DNA of 64,000 nucleotides from Peptoniphilus sp. ING2-D1G (lineage in GTDB: Bacteria > Bacillota > Clostridia > Tissierellales > Peptoniphilaceae): NCBI GenBank assembly GCA_000952975.1, contig LM997412.1:682001-746000 (forward strand), given 5' to 3'. Shown here piece after piece: positions 1 through 7,372 of the stretch. The notes below the pieces were generated by a model, which saw only the letters and a program-made list of their open reading frames with translations, had not been told where the DNA came from and searched no databases. A program made the position numbers and the translations under genes. How positions within the stretch are numbered: the stretch's first letter is position 1; each line of letters begins with the position of its first letter.

Positions 1-405
1 CAAAGTAAAGTAAAGGAAAGTAAAGTAAAGTATATTGATGATGATTATATTAATATCTTTATTTCAGCATGCAAAAAATTATTGAATCGGGATTTTATCT
101 TGCAATCATCAACACCAGCGAAACTTAAATATTTAGTAAAAAACTATGAAAAGGCTGTATTTGAGCAGGTTTTATCAAACATCAAAGATAGTCAGTATTT
201 GACAGATAATGCTGATATAGATTTTATTTTAAATAATTTTATTAAAATTTATAATGGCAAGTACAAGGATTTTAAGACTAATAAGTCAAGCAACAGTTTT
301 AACAATTCTGTCAATGTTTCCAACAGTTTTAGTGATGAAGAGTTAGAGGATCTTGCACGTGAGAAAAGAGACAAATTGTTTAAGGAAATGGGTGATGGCA
401 TTTGA
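1..405 (+). CDS. Phage replisome organiser / DnaD-like replication protein, C-terminal part
   Basis: The reading frame is open from base 1, so the gene starts before the window. The visible 134 residues begin with a Lys/Ser/Val-rich linker made from repeats of AAAGT, then a DnaD-like or 'conserved phage C-terminal' type domain containing KDSQYLTDN and IDFILNNFIKIYNGKYK, which resembles the tail of phage replisome organisers that load helicase at the phage origin. It ends in an acidic, charged helix. The TGA stop overlaps the TTG start of the next gene. The functional call is family-level inference from a partial protein. Confidence 0.6.
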   Translation, partial: QSKVKESKVKYIDDDYINIFISACKKLLNRDFILQSSTPAKLKYLVKNYEKAVFEQVLSNIKDSQYLTDNADIDFILNNFIKIYNGKYKDFKTNKSSNSFNNSVNVSNSFSDEELEDLAREKRDKLFKEMGDGI

Positions 406-734
406 AAGAGTCTTATGTCCAAAAGCAAATTAAAGATGCTATAAATAATTCTTTTCTCGGGGTGTGTTTTGTTGCTTCTTCAGGTCTTGTTAAAAGTCCT
501 GATGGGAAGAGGTTTATCAGGATGTTACCGGAGGGTTTTCCTGATTTGTTCGGATATCGAAAAAAGGACTGTAAGTTTTTCGCTATTGAGGTTAAGGCTC
601 ATAATGGCAGGTTAAGTGCTAAGCAGGAAGAGGTTTTGGATATGCTTAAGGCTCATGGTGTGCTTTGTGGTGTGGCTCATGATGTTGATGAGGCTTTGGC
701 TATTTTGGGCTATGTTCAAGGTAGATTATTTTGA
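402..734 (+). CDS. VRR-NUC domain nuclease
   Basis: 110-residue protein with the phage VRR-NUC pattern: an N-terminal helix (ESYVQKQIKDAI), then PEGFPDLFGYR and FFAIEVKAHNGRLSAKQEE. The Asp of GFPD, and the Glu and Lys of IEVK, match the PD-(D/E)XK catalytic set. Such stand-alone proteins of about 100 residues in phage replication modules are predicted structure-specific or Holliday-junction nucleases. It starts with TTG at 402, coupled to the previous gene by a TTGA overlap. Its position between the replication gene and the late genes suits a recombination or replication role. Confidence 0.82.
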   Translation: MKESYVQKQIKDAINNSFLGVCFVASSGLVKSPDGKRFIRMLPEGFPDLFGYRKKDCKFFAIEVKAHNGRLSAKQEEVLDMLKAHGVLCGVAHDVDEALAILGYVQGRLF

Positions 735-773
735 TGAAATGTTGATGAAATGTTGATGAAATGTTAAGAAATG
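731..773 (+). repeat. Short tandem 11-bp repeat behind the VRR-NUC gene
   Basis: The unit TTGATGAAATG occurs three times in direct succession (731-741, 742-752, 753-763), followed by a degenerate copy, TTAAGAAATG. The first copy contains the stop of the nuclease gene. Each unit carries TGATG, a stop/start overlap. Confidence 0.8.
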
Positions 774-795
774 TTAAGGGTTTAGAGGTGGAAGA

Positions 796-987
796 ATGAA
801 ATATATCGTTAGAAAAAAAGGTTGGTATATAACAGGATATTCAAAAGAAAAAGATAACGAACAACAAGTATTATCAAAAAGTCATTATGATAGTGAAAAA
901 GTTCTGCATTTTACAAAACGCAAAGAAGCACAGGCGCTTGCAACACTTGTGGGCGGAAAAGTAGAAGAGGTAGAAAATGGACATTAA
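796..987 (+). CDS. Small phage protein, function unknown
   Basis: 63 residues, basic N-terminus (MKYIVRKKGWYITGY) and a C-terminal KRKEAQALATLVGGKVEEVE segment of the type found in small phage proteins that follow replication genes. A strong ribosome site (GAGGTGG, 785-791) precedes ATG 796. The 3' end overlaps the next gene by 11 bases, suggesting translational coupling. No catalytic motif, membrane segment or metal-binding cluster is visible. Confidence 0.65.
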   Translation: MKYIVRKKGWYITGYSKEKDNEQQVLSKSHYDSEKVLHFTKRKEAQALATLVGGKVEEVENGH

Positions 988-1321
988 CATTAAAAATTTT
1001 GAAGAATATATTCCCGAAAATGAATTAAAAGAATATGTCAAAGAAGCGGTGAAATTAAACTTACCCGCTTTCAAAGAATTGGCTAACGAAAAAGTGTGTC
1101 AAAAATTAAAACGCACTATGAACAAAATGCTTAGTCAAAATTATAGTGGAGATTTCATTGATGAAGATATAGGCAAATTATTTAAGCCGACTGTAATAAA
1201 TATAATCAATGAAGTCTTGGAAGAAATACAAATAGACGGTGTAATTAAAGAAACACTGAAAGAATACACCAAACAGGAAACGATTAAATCAATTAAACAC
1301 ATTATAAAACAAAAATTATGA
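977..1321 (+). CDS. Phage protein, function unknown
   Basis: 114 residues, predicted almost wholly alpha-helical (NELKEYVKEAVKLNLPAFKELANEKV; later EVLEEIQIDGVIKETLKEY). No recognisable motif. It overlaps both its upstream neighbour (11 bases) and a downstream ATG at 1318 (ATGA overlap). It belongs to the early or middle cluster between the nuclease and the late regulator. Confidence 0.6.
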   Translation: MDINIKNFEEYIPENELKEYVKEAVKLNLPAFKELANEKVCQKLKRTMNKMLSQNYSGDFIDEDIGKLFKPTVINIINEVLEEIQIDGVIKETLKEYTKQETIKSIKHIIKQKL

Positions 1322-1440
1322 GGTGGAAGAATGAAAATTTAACACCTACAGCAATTTTAAACACACCACAACAAGACTTTCGAGATTGAACTGTAAACAA
1401 TTGGTTTATAGTTGAAGATGATATTGGTAGAGGAGGTTGA
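1318..1440 (+). pseudogene. Tiny phage gene interrupted by an in-frame TGA
   Basis: ATG 1318 overlaps the preceding stop (ATGA). It reads 23 codons to TGA 1387-1389, then stays open in the same frame for 16 codons ending at TGA 1438-1440 (TVNNWFIVEDDIGRGG). The continuous protein-like composition across one opal codon suggests a gene of about 40 residues killed by a single substitution. The stretch GAGGTGGAAGAATGAAA near its start also occurs at the start of the 796 gene, a small duplication. Chance openness cannot be excluded. Confidence 0.3.
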
Positions 1441-1443
1441 ACA

Positions 1444-1602
1444 ATGACAGTTAAAGAATTAATTGAAGAGCTTGAAAAGTATGACGAGAACTTAGAGGTT
1501 AAAGCAGAGATCATCATCGATGACAGAGAATATCTCATGCAAGTAATGAGCTTTGACGAAGGGATAGAAACCTTGTATTTAGAGTTAGAGGAGTTATTTT
1601 AA
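1444..1602 (+). CDS. Very small phage protein (52 aa), function unknown
   Basis: ATG 1444 is preceded by a strong AGAGGAGG site. The product begins MTVKELIEELEKYDENLEV, the opening seen in many small phage proteins of unknown role, and is strongly acidic (ends ETLYLELEELF). It lies 24 bases before the late regulator, in the same transcription direction. Its length, ribosome site and spacing support a real gene. Confidence 0.65.
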   Translation: MTVKELIEELEKYDENLEVKAEIIIDDREYLMQVMSFDEGIETLYLELEELF

Positions 1603-1626
1603 GATAGTTCAAGAAAGGATAAGGAA

Positions 1627-2025
1627 ATGCAGGTTAATAAGCTGAGACAGTACAGGGATTTACTTAGAGAAATAGAAAATTTGAAATCTCGTAAGAAAAA
1701 GGCTGAAGATAAATCTGAAATTGTAAGAGATATAACGACGGCTTCTAATCCTGAGTTTCCTTATCAGCCTATACATATACGATTAGAGGGCATAGATACT
1801 CGAGAAGTAGATAAAATAAATGCAATTATTGTTAAAAGATACAAGCAAGCGGCAAAGGCAAAGTATAAAATTGAGAAATTTATTTCAGATATTGATGATT
1901 CAAGGACAAGGATGATTTTTGAAAGGCGTTACATAGATGGGTGGAGCTGGATTAAAATTTCTATGGCAATGGGTAGCACTAATGAATCTTATGCAAGGAT
2001 GATACATGATAGGTATTTGAAATAA
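1627..2025 (+). CDS. Phage late transcription regulator, sigma-70 region 4-like
   Basis: 132 residues. The N-terminal half is a basic coiled helix (LLREIENLKSRKKKAEDK). The C-terminus holds the ArpU/DUF1492-like signature SRTRMIFERRYIDGWSWIKISMAMG followed by a recognition-helix-like ESYARMIHDRYL, the helix-turn-helix of sigma region 4-like phage late regulators. Proteins of this type sit just upstream of terminase genes in Firmicute phages and turn on packaging and morphogenesis genes. That is its position here, separated from terS only by the DUF3800/RNA insertion. Confidence 0.78.
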   Translation: MQVNKLRQYRDLLREIENLKSRKKKAEDKSEIVRDITTASNPEFPYQPIHIRLEGIDTREVDKINAIIVKRYKQAAKAKYKIEKFISDIDDSRTRMIFERRYIDGWSWIKISMAMGSTNESYARMIHDRYLK

Positions 2026-2047
2026 ACTAAAGTAAGAAAAAATAATG

Positions 2048-2079
2048 TGTTATAATTTAATTAAATCTTTAATTAAATT
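2048..2079 (+). promoter_or_regulatory. Extended -10 promoter with a palindromic operator for the DUF3800 gene
   Basis: TGT-TATAAT (2048-2056) is an extended -10 element; no good -35 is visible. A perfect inverted repeat with 12-base arms, AATTTAATTAAA and TTTAATTAAATT, spaced by TC, occupies 2054-2079 between the -10 and the GGAG ribosome site. This is the expected place for a repressor operator, or for an RNA hairpin masking the start. Confidence 0.55.
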
Positions 2080-2089
2080 GGAGTTGTAG

Positions 2090-2782
2090 ATGCAAGAAAT
2101 TTTTGTTTTTATAGATGATTCAGGAGTTTTACATAGAAATGCTAATGATAATATATTTGTCTATGCAGGATATATATTTTTATCAAAAAGCACAAAAGAA
2201 GCTGCTAGAAATAGATATAAAAAAATAAATAGAAAGATAAAACAAAGTATTCATAGAAATGATGAATTAAAGGGCTGTAACATAGACAACAAACACAAAA
2301 GGGCTTTATTTAATGCTATGAGAAAGGAATATAGTTGTCATCTAAAAGTGGATATTGACAAGATATATAATTATATATTAAATAATAAAAATTCAATTGT
2401 GAGATATAAAGATTATGTTTTAAAACGCTTGATAAAGACAATCATAGAAAAATTTATTAAAAATGGAGAAATTGATGCCAATAAACCTATAAAATTAATG
2501 ATTAGTATTGACGAACAACTTACAGCAACTGATGGGATATACGATCTAAAACAATCGATATATGAAGAATTAGTATATGGTATTGTAAATTTTGATTATG
2601 GGAGAAATTTTAATCCAATATTACATGGTGATTGTGAATTAACGGTTAGTTTTTGCGATTCAAAGAATAATTATTTGGTTCAAGCTAGTGATATACTAGC
2701 TAATAGAATTTTTAATTCTTATAGATTCAATAAACCTGAATGGAGAAAAATAAAAAATCATATTTATTTGACTTTTCCTTAA
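2090..2782 (+). CDS. DUF3800 domain protein
   Basis: 230 residues. It opens with IFVFIDDSG, the DUF3800 hallmark (Asp pair on the first strand). Mid-protein it has IKLMISIDEQ, and near the end ELTVSFCDSKNNYLVQASDILAN, the second family hallmark (DSK...Q.SD..AN). The family has a predicted RNase H-like fold and unknown biochemical function; members occur in phages and mobile elements. It has its own promoter and palindromic operator, so it is a separately controlled insertion between the late regulator and terminase rather than part of the late operon. A promoter for a structured RNA overlaps its last codons. Confidence 0.8.
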   Translation: MQEIFVFIDDSGVLHRNANDNIFVYAGYIFLSKSTKEAARNRYKKINRKIKQSIHRNDELKGCNIDNKHKRALFNAMRKEYSCHLKVDIDKIYNYILNNKNSIVRYKDYVLKRLIKTIIEKFIKNGEIDANKPIKLMISIDEQLTATDGIYDLKQSIYEELVYGIVNFDYGRNFNPILHGDCELTVSFCDSKNNYLVQASDILANRIFNSYRFNKPEWRKIKNHIYLTFP

Positions 2783-2797
2783 TTTTTTGGGTATAAT
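2768..2797 (+). promoter_or_regulatory. Promoter for the small RNA downstream of the DUF3800 gene
   Basis: TTGACT at 2768-2773, an 18-base spacer and a perfect TATAAT at 2792-2797. The -35 lies in the final codons of the DUF3800 gene. The predicted start is near A2804, exactly at the base of the first hairpin of the RNA. No open reading frame with a ribosome site follows before the terminator at 2880-2904. Confidence 0.7.
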
Positions 2798-2803
2798 AAT
2801 ATT

Positions 2804-2904
2804 ACAGATAATACTGTTTTACACTTAAGATTTGATAGTGATATTAAGCGTGATGTAAGCACGCCTGCTTAAGTGGGAAGGGCCTATAAGAAGGCTCTTT
2901 TTTT
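2804..2904 (+). ncRNA. Candidate structured small RNA, about 100 nt, linked to DUF3800
   Basis: It is bounded by a strong promoter and an intrinsic terminator. Stems seen by eye: P1 ACAG/CTGT (2804-2807 with 2814-2817); P2 CACTTAAG/CTTAAGTG (2822-2829 with 2868-2875, eight perfect pairs) enclosing P3 GCGTG/CACGC (2848-2852 with 2860-2864, 7-nt loop); and the terminator hairpin. GCTTAA (2867-2872) can alternatively pair with TTAAGC (2844-2849), so two exclusive folds are possible. Several structured-RNA classes named after neighbouring DUF3800 genes have been reported from comparative searches; this one may be a member or a new one. No tRNA, riboswitch or tmRNA signature was recognised. Confidence 0.6.
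2880..2904 (+). terminator. Intrinsic terminator of the small RNA
   Basis: GGGCCT (2880-2885) pairs with AGGCTC (2892-2897), six pairs with one G-T wobble and loop ATAAGA, followed by seven T. Confidence 0.8.
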
Positions 2905-3032
2905 ATTTATATTTTAAATAATAAACTTTGTGCGTTTTGTGCGATTTTTTTAGTTTAATATATAAGATGTAATAGTGAATTATTTCATGTTACCTCCTTA
3001 TATATGTTTTTAATAAATTTACGCTAACAAAG

Positions 3033-3062
3033 AAGATGGCTTGAGATAGAGCTGTCTTTTTT
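3033..3062 (+). terminator. Second terminator just before terS
   Basis: AAGATGGCT (3033-3041) pairs with AGCTGTCTT (3050-3058), nine pairs including two wobbles, then a T-run. In the 304-base gap 2783-3086 the remaining noticeable sequence is a doubled TTTGTGCG (about 2928-2945). No cos or pac site could be assigned. Confidence 0.65.
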
Positions 3063-3086
3063 GTTTGATAGAAAGGGTGATGATAA

Positions 3087-3563
3087 ATGGCTCTTACAAT
3101 TAAACAAAAACAGGTCGGAGATGATTTTATCGTCACTGGAAATAAAACGGAAAGCTACTTAAAATTTTATAGGAATGTGAAAAACAGAGAGACGGCAGCT
3201 TCAGCAGCGAGCCGTCTTTTTAGTAGTCAAGAAATGAAAGATTATTTAAACGAAAGAATGGCGGAGCTTGATGAAGAATTAATTGCAGATCAAAGGGAAA
3301 TTTTAAGGGGACTAACCAAGCAATTTAGGCGTCAAGAAATAGATTATCAAGTAGTTATTACAAAAAAGCCTGCATTTGATAAAAAAGGCAATTTTTTAGG
3401 AATAGAAGAAAAATCCGAGGTCATAAAACTACCGACACAAAACAAGGACGCAATAAAGGCGGGAGAACTACTTGGCAAAAGGTTCGGCATGTGGACTGAT
3501 AAGTTTGACATGGAAATAGACGTCCCAACTATCATTAGTGGAGCTGATGAGCTTGAGGACTAA
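3087..3563 (+). CDS. terS: Terminase small subunit
   Basis: 158 residues. The N-terminal helix-turn-helix region reads LTIKQKQVGDDFIVTGNKTESYLKFY...AASAASRLFSSQEMKDYLNERM, the Terminase_2 (XtmA-type) pattern for packaging-site recognition. The C-terminal part has paired beta strands (QVVITKKPAFDKKGNFLGIEEKSEV, read in two parts) and ends GKRFGMWTDKF, typical of the family. AAGGGTGATG precedes ATG 3087. The gene overlaps terL by 17-26 bases depending on the terL start. Confidence 0.9.
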   Translation: MALTIKQKQVGDDFIVTGNKTESYLKFYRNVKNRETAASAASRLFSSQEMKDYLNERMAELDEELIADQREILRGLTKQFRRQEIDYQVVITKKPAFDKKGNFLGIEEKSEVIKLPTQNKDAIKAGELLGKRFGMWTDKFDMEIDVPTIISGADELED

Positions 3564-4821
3564 TGAAATATACTTGCCAGATGTGATAGGAAAAGGCTAT
3601 GGCAGCTACTGGAATTATAAAGGCAGATACAGAGTGTGCAAGGGGTCAAGAGCTAGTAAAAAGTCTACAACAACGGCTATGAATATGGTTTATAGAATCA
3701 TGGCATATCCGGATTCAAATGGTCTTGTGGTTAGAAAGGTATTTAGAACTCTTAAAGACAGTTGTTTTAGTCAGCTTAAGTGGGCTATACATAGGCTTAA
3801 GGTTGACAAATACTGGAAAGCTACCGAAAGTCCTTTGGAGCTTGCTTATTTGCCCACTGGACAGAAAATACTATTTAGGGGACTAGATGACCCTTTAAAA
3901 GTTACATCTGTAGCAGTAGATAAAGGCTCTCTGTGTTTTCTATGGATAGAGGAAGCATACGAAATCATGAACGAAGATGATTTTAATATGCTTGATGAAT
4001 CTATAAGGGGGCAAGTTTCTAATGGTCTATTTAAGCAAATTACTTTAACGCTTAACCCTTGGAACGACCGCCACTGGATTAAAAAAAGATTTTTCGATAG
4101 ACAAGATGACGACATTTTAGCTATCACAACCAACTACAAGTGCAATGAGTGGTTAGATAAGGCAGATTTAAAAGTATTTGATGAGATGAGGCTACATAAC
4201 CCGAAAAGATACCGAGTAGCAGGCTTAGGAGAATGGGGAGTAGTTGACGGACTTGTTTTTGAAAATGTAAAAGAAGAACGATTTGATGTAGAAGATATTA
4301 TTGAAAAGCAGCCAGATATTAAGCCTATTTTTGGACTTGACTTTGGATATACCAACGACCCGACAGCTTTATTTTGTGGTCTTTTAGATACTCAAAATTA
4401 TAAGATCTATGTATTTGATGAGTTATACAAAAAAGGCTTATCCAACAAAAAGATATATCAAGAAGTCGAGAAAATGGGACACAGAAAAGAAACAATAATA
4501 GCAGATAGTGCCGAGCCTAAGTCAATTGACGAGTTAAGAGGTTTAGGACTTACAAGAATAAAGGCAGCAAAGAAAGGCAAAGACAGTATATTAAACGGGA
4601 TTCAATATATACAAAACTTTGAAATAATAGTACATCCTAATTGTGTGAATTTCATGACTGAAATAACTAATTATCAATGGGACAAGGACAAGTTTGAAAA
4701 CACAATTAATAAGCCTATTGATGATTTTAACCATTTAATGGACGCGATGAGATATGCAGTCGAACCGTACATCAGAAATAGAAAATTAAGAACGATAAAT
4801 AAAAAGATACTGGGGGTTTAG
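3547..4821 (+). CDS. terL: Terminase large subunit
   Basis: About 424 residues, a normal length. The ATPase domain carries Walker A-like CKGSRASKKST and Walker B FLWIEEA (about residues 130-138). The RNase H-like nuclease carries GLDFGYTNDP (Asp near 265), IIADSAEPKS (Asp near 320) and HLMDAMRYAVE (Asp near 399), the three metal-binding acidic residues of PBSX/XtmB-type enzymes. It packages DNA into the prohead with TerS and cuts concatemers. The start is uncertain: GTG 3538, ATG 3547 and TTG 3553 are all possible (GGAG at 3540-3543). Confidence 0.93.
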   Translation: MSLRTNEIYLPDVIGKGYGSYWNYKGRYRVCKGSRASKKSTTTAMNMVYRIMAYPDSNGLVVRKVFRTLKDSCFSQLKWAIHRLKVDKYWKATESPLELAYLPTGQKILFRGLDDPLKVTSVAVDKGSLCFLWIEEAYEIMNEDDFNMLDESIRGQVSNGLFKQITLTLNPWNDRHWIKKRFFDRQDDDILAITTNYKCNEWLDKADLKVFDEMRLHNPKRYRVAGLGEWGVVDGLVFENVKEERFDVEDIIEKQPDIKPIFGLDFGYTNDPTALFCGLLDTQNYKIYVFDELYKKGLSNKKIYQEVEKMGHRKETIIADSAEPKSIDELRGLGLTRIKAAKKGKDSILNGIQYIQNFEIIVHPNCVNFMTEITNYQWDKDKFENTINKPIDDFNHLMDAMRYAVEPYIRNRKLRTINKKILGV

Positions 4822-6234
4822 ATGGACAGTTATATTACGAATCATTTGGAGTTACCAAGAAGAATTTGCTTGCCGAATGATACAGAAATAAGTGAAGAAT
4901 TAATCAAGAAGTTACTTAAATTAAAAGAAAAAGAGAATGAAAGATACCAAACATTACAAGGATATTATGAGGGAAAAGCTAAGATAAATGAAAGACAGAA
5001 AGACCAAGAAAAGGCAAACAATAAATTAGTCCTTGATTATCCAAGCTATATAGTTGATATTCTTTTAGGTTTATTTGTAGGTAAGCCTATTTCCTATACT
5101 GTTAGAGAAGAAGACAAAGAAAAGATGAGCTTGATACAAGATGTATTAGATCTAAATGACGAGCAAGATGAGAATACTGAAATAGCAAAGATGATAGGAA
5201 TTAAGGGCAAAGGCTATGAAATAGTATATGTAGACGAAGAAAGCAACATAAGATTTAATGAAGTAAATCCAGAAAATATAATAGTAGTATATGATGACAG
5301 CATAAATCCCGAACCGCTTTTTGCAATATATATGACAAATATAGTAGACATAGAAAATATAGACAAAGAAACAAAGGATATGAAAATAATCGTATATCAA
5401 AAAGATGCCATACAAGAATATATATCAAAGAATGGTGATTTTTACCCGGTGGATAATTATATAAATCCCTTTGGAGAGGTGCCTATAATAGAATTTTTAA
5501 ACAACAATGAAGCAATAGGGGATTTTGAAAGAGTTTTATCCCTTATAGATGCGATGAATCTTTCGCAATCCGATACAGCTAATGATTTTGAAGAGTTCAC
5601 AAATGCAATTTTAGTATTAAACGGCATGCTAGACACAGATAGCGAAGATATAAGACAGCTAATAGAAGATAGGGTTATACTTCTAGATTCATCAAAAGAC
5701 GGCAATCAATCTGCTTCATGGCTTATTAAATCAATTAATGATACGGCACTAGAAAATTATAAAAATAGACTTGATGCCGATATACATAAATTTGCAAAAG
5801 TACCGAATTTAGGTGATGAACATTTTGCATCAAATATCAGTGGTGAATCGATGAAATATAAACTCTTTGCAACTAATCAGATAGTCGCACAGAAACAAAG
5901 AAAGTTTAAAACCGCACTACAAACGAGGTTTAGATTAATCATAAATGCTCTAAATATCAAAAATGGCATGGATTTTGACTACAGAGATATAAGCATAATA
6001 TTTAATGAAAATACACCTTTTAATGAATTAGATAATATAAATACAGTTAAAGCCGCACTTGATGCAGGCTTATCTAAGCAATATGCACTGGGCAAGTTAA
6101 GAGATATTGATGATATACAAGAAGAAATACAAAGGCAACAAGAAGAAAGAGAAGCCTATGCAGATGCCTTTTTAAAAGCTGTAGAGGAGCAAGAAGATGA
6201 AAGAGGACTTCCTGAAACTTCAGAAGGATTTTGA
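4822..6234 (+). CDS. Portal protein, SPP1 gp6 family
   Basis: 470 residues. Family features in order: LLKLKEKENERYQTLQGYYEGKAKI near the start; LVLDYPSYIVDILLGLFVGKPISYT; NPENIIVVYDD; the portal core VDNYINPFGEVPIIEFLNNNEAIGDFE (read in parts); SQSDTANDFEEFTNAILVL; and the stem with SGESMKYKLF. A ring of portals forms the DNA gate at one capsid vertex and binds terminase. A GGGGGTTTAG site precedes ATG 4822, directly after the terL stop. The 3' end overlaps the MuF gene by 38 bases, typical of portal-MuF pairs. Confidence 0.92.
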   Translation: MDSYITNHLELPRRICLPNDTEISEELIKKLLKLKEKENERYQTLQGYYEGKAKINERQKDQEKANNKLVLDYPSYIVDILLGLFVGKPISYTVREEDKEKMSLIQDVLDLNDEQDENTEIAKMIGIKGKGYEIVYVDEESNIRFNEVNPENIIVVYDDSINPEPLFAIYMTNIVDIENIDKETKDMKIIVYQKDAIQEYISKNGDFYPVDNYINPFGEVPIIEFLNNNEAIGDFERVLSLIDAMNLSQSDTANDFEEFTNAILVLNGMLDTDSEDIRQLIEDRVILLDSSKDGNQSASWLIKSINDTALENYKNRLDADIHKFAKVPNLGDEHFASNISGESMKYKLFATNQIVAQKQRKFKTALQTRFRLIINALNIKNGMDFDYRDISIIFNENTPFNELDNINTVKAALDAGLSKQYALGKLRDIDDIQEEIQRQQEEREAYADAFLKAVEEQEDERGLPETSEGF

Positions 6235-7372
6235 AAAGTTAATAAAAGACAAGGAAAAGGCAATAGTAAAAAACTATGCAAGCTCATATAAAAAATTAAG
6301 GAAAAAGCTTAGCGATATATACGACAAGTATGAAAAGGACGGAGTAATTTCCAAAGATGAATTAAGAAAATATAACCGTTTAAAGGCATTAGATTTAGCG
6401 ACAGCTAAAACACTTATTGATTTATATTCCTCAAACAAGTCTTTGATAAGACAAACACTAAAAGAAGTCATAGAAGACACAAAAAACAGCTCTTTTACAA
6501 TTATAAACAACAGGGTAAGCATTACACCTATTAAGAGAAAATTTGACTCTACAGAAATCATAAATCAGGAAATAGCGGGCAAGATATGGACACAAAGAAT
6601 CAAGCACTACGGCGACAACTTCGTCTATGATGTCCACTCTATAATAAGACAAGGATTAGAACGAGGTGATACCTATACAACGGTGTCAAAGAGTTTAAAA
6701 TCTAAATTCGGTCAGGACTTAAAAAGAGCTGTAACCATAGCAAGGACAGAAAGTGCAAGGGTACAAGCCTATACAAAAAATGCAACCATGGAAGAGGTAA
6801 ACAAGCAAGTATCGCTTATAAAAACATGGAGAACCATGAAAGATGAGGGGGTTAGAAGATCCCATCAAGCCATGGAAGGTGTAACGGTTAAATTTGATGA
6901 AGAGTTTACTTTGCCGAGCGGCGCTACCTGCATGTATCCTAAAAGCACAGGTTATCCAGAGGAAGATATTAATTGCAGGTGTTATTTAGAGTATAAGGTC
7001 GATAAAAATGATGATAAAGACGAGAATTTAGAGTATAATAAAGATGACATAATAATCCACAAAAGTTTAAGTGCGGCTGCTTTTAGAGATACTGTAAAAC
7101 TACCGGATGGAACATATACCAAAGTTACAGAGGGGACAAAAATTACAAAAGTTGTTGTTTTTGCAGGCGGTAAAACCAATAAAAAAGTAAAGGTAGCTAA
7201 ATATTTAGCTAAACAATATAATAATGCTCCTAACGATTGGAGAAAAGTTAGAGGAGAGGGTTTTGTTGATGTTAATGAAGAATCTTTAAAATGTGAATTG
7301 CATTGGTTTGAATCTAAACAAACCGGAAGAGTTAAAATGAAAGTAAAAAGGTGGTTTGATAATGAAAGTTAG
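6197..7372 (+). CDS. MuF / SPP1 gp7 head morphogenesis protein with toxin-like C-terminal domain
   Basis: 391 residues. Residues 1-130 are helical; about 150-268 are the MuF core (RAVTIARTESARVQAY, SGATCMYPKS, EEDINCRCYLEY with paired Cys). After a charged Asp/Lys linker, residues about 285-391 form an extra domain: LPDGTYTKVTEG, KVVVFAGGKTNKKVKVAKYL, NAPNDWRKVRGEGFVDV, KCELHWFESKQTGRVKMKVKRW. This resembles the short C-terminal nuclease-type domains attached to MuF proteins in temperate phages (BECR/RelE-like fold, inference). A small gene overlaps its end by 11 bases, the classic toxin-immunity arrangement. The MuF core would place the protein, and its tail domain, inside the virion. Confidence 0.85.
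   Translation: MKEDFLKLQKDFEKLIKDKEKAIVKNYASSYKKLRKKLSDIYDKYEKDGVISKDELRKYNRLKALDLATAKTLIDLYSSNKSLIRQTLKEVIEDTKNSSFTIINNRVSITPIKRKFDSTEIINQEIAGKIWTQRIKHYGDNFVYDVHSIIRQGLERGDTYTTVSKSLKSKFGQDLKRAVTIARTESARVQAYTKNATMEEVNKQVSLIKTWRTMKDEGVRRSHQAMEGVTVKFDEEFTLPSGATCMYPKSTGYPEEDINCRCYLEYKVDKNDDKDENLEYNKDDIIIHKSLSAAAFRDTVKLPDGTYTKVTEGTKITKVVVFAGGKTNKKVKVAKYLAKQYNNAPNDWRKVRGEGFVDVNEESLKCELHWFESKQTGRVKMKVKRWFDNES

Noticed and set aside
1..31. CRISPR-like or iteron repeat of AAAGT at the window start
   Set aside because: The repeats are in frame and encode a Lys/Ser/Val linker of the replication protein; units are 5-10 bases with no spacers.
2905..3086. cos or pac site before terS
   Set aside because: Position fits, but only a doubled TTTGTGCG and a terminator are visible; nothing shows a cleavage site, so it is not claimed.
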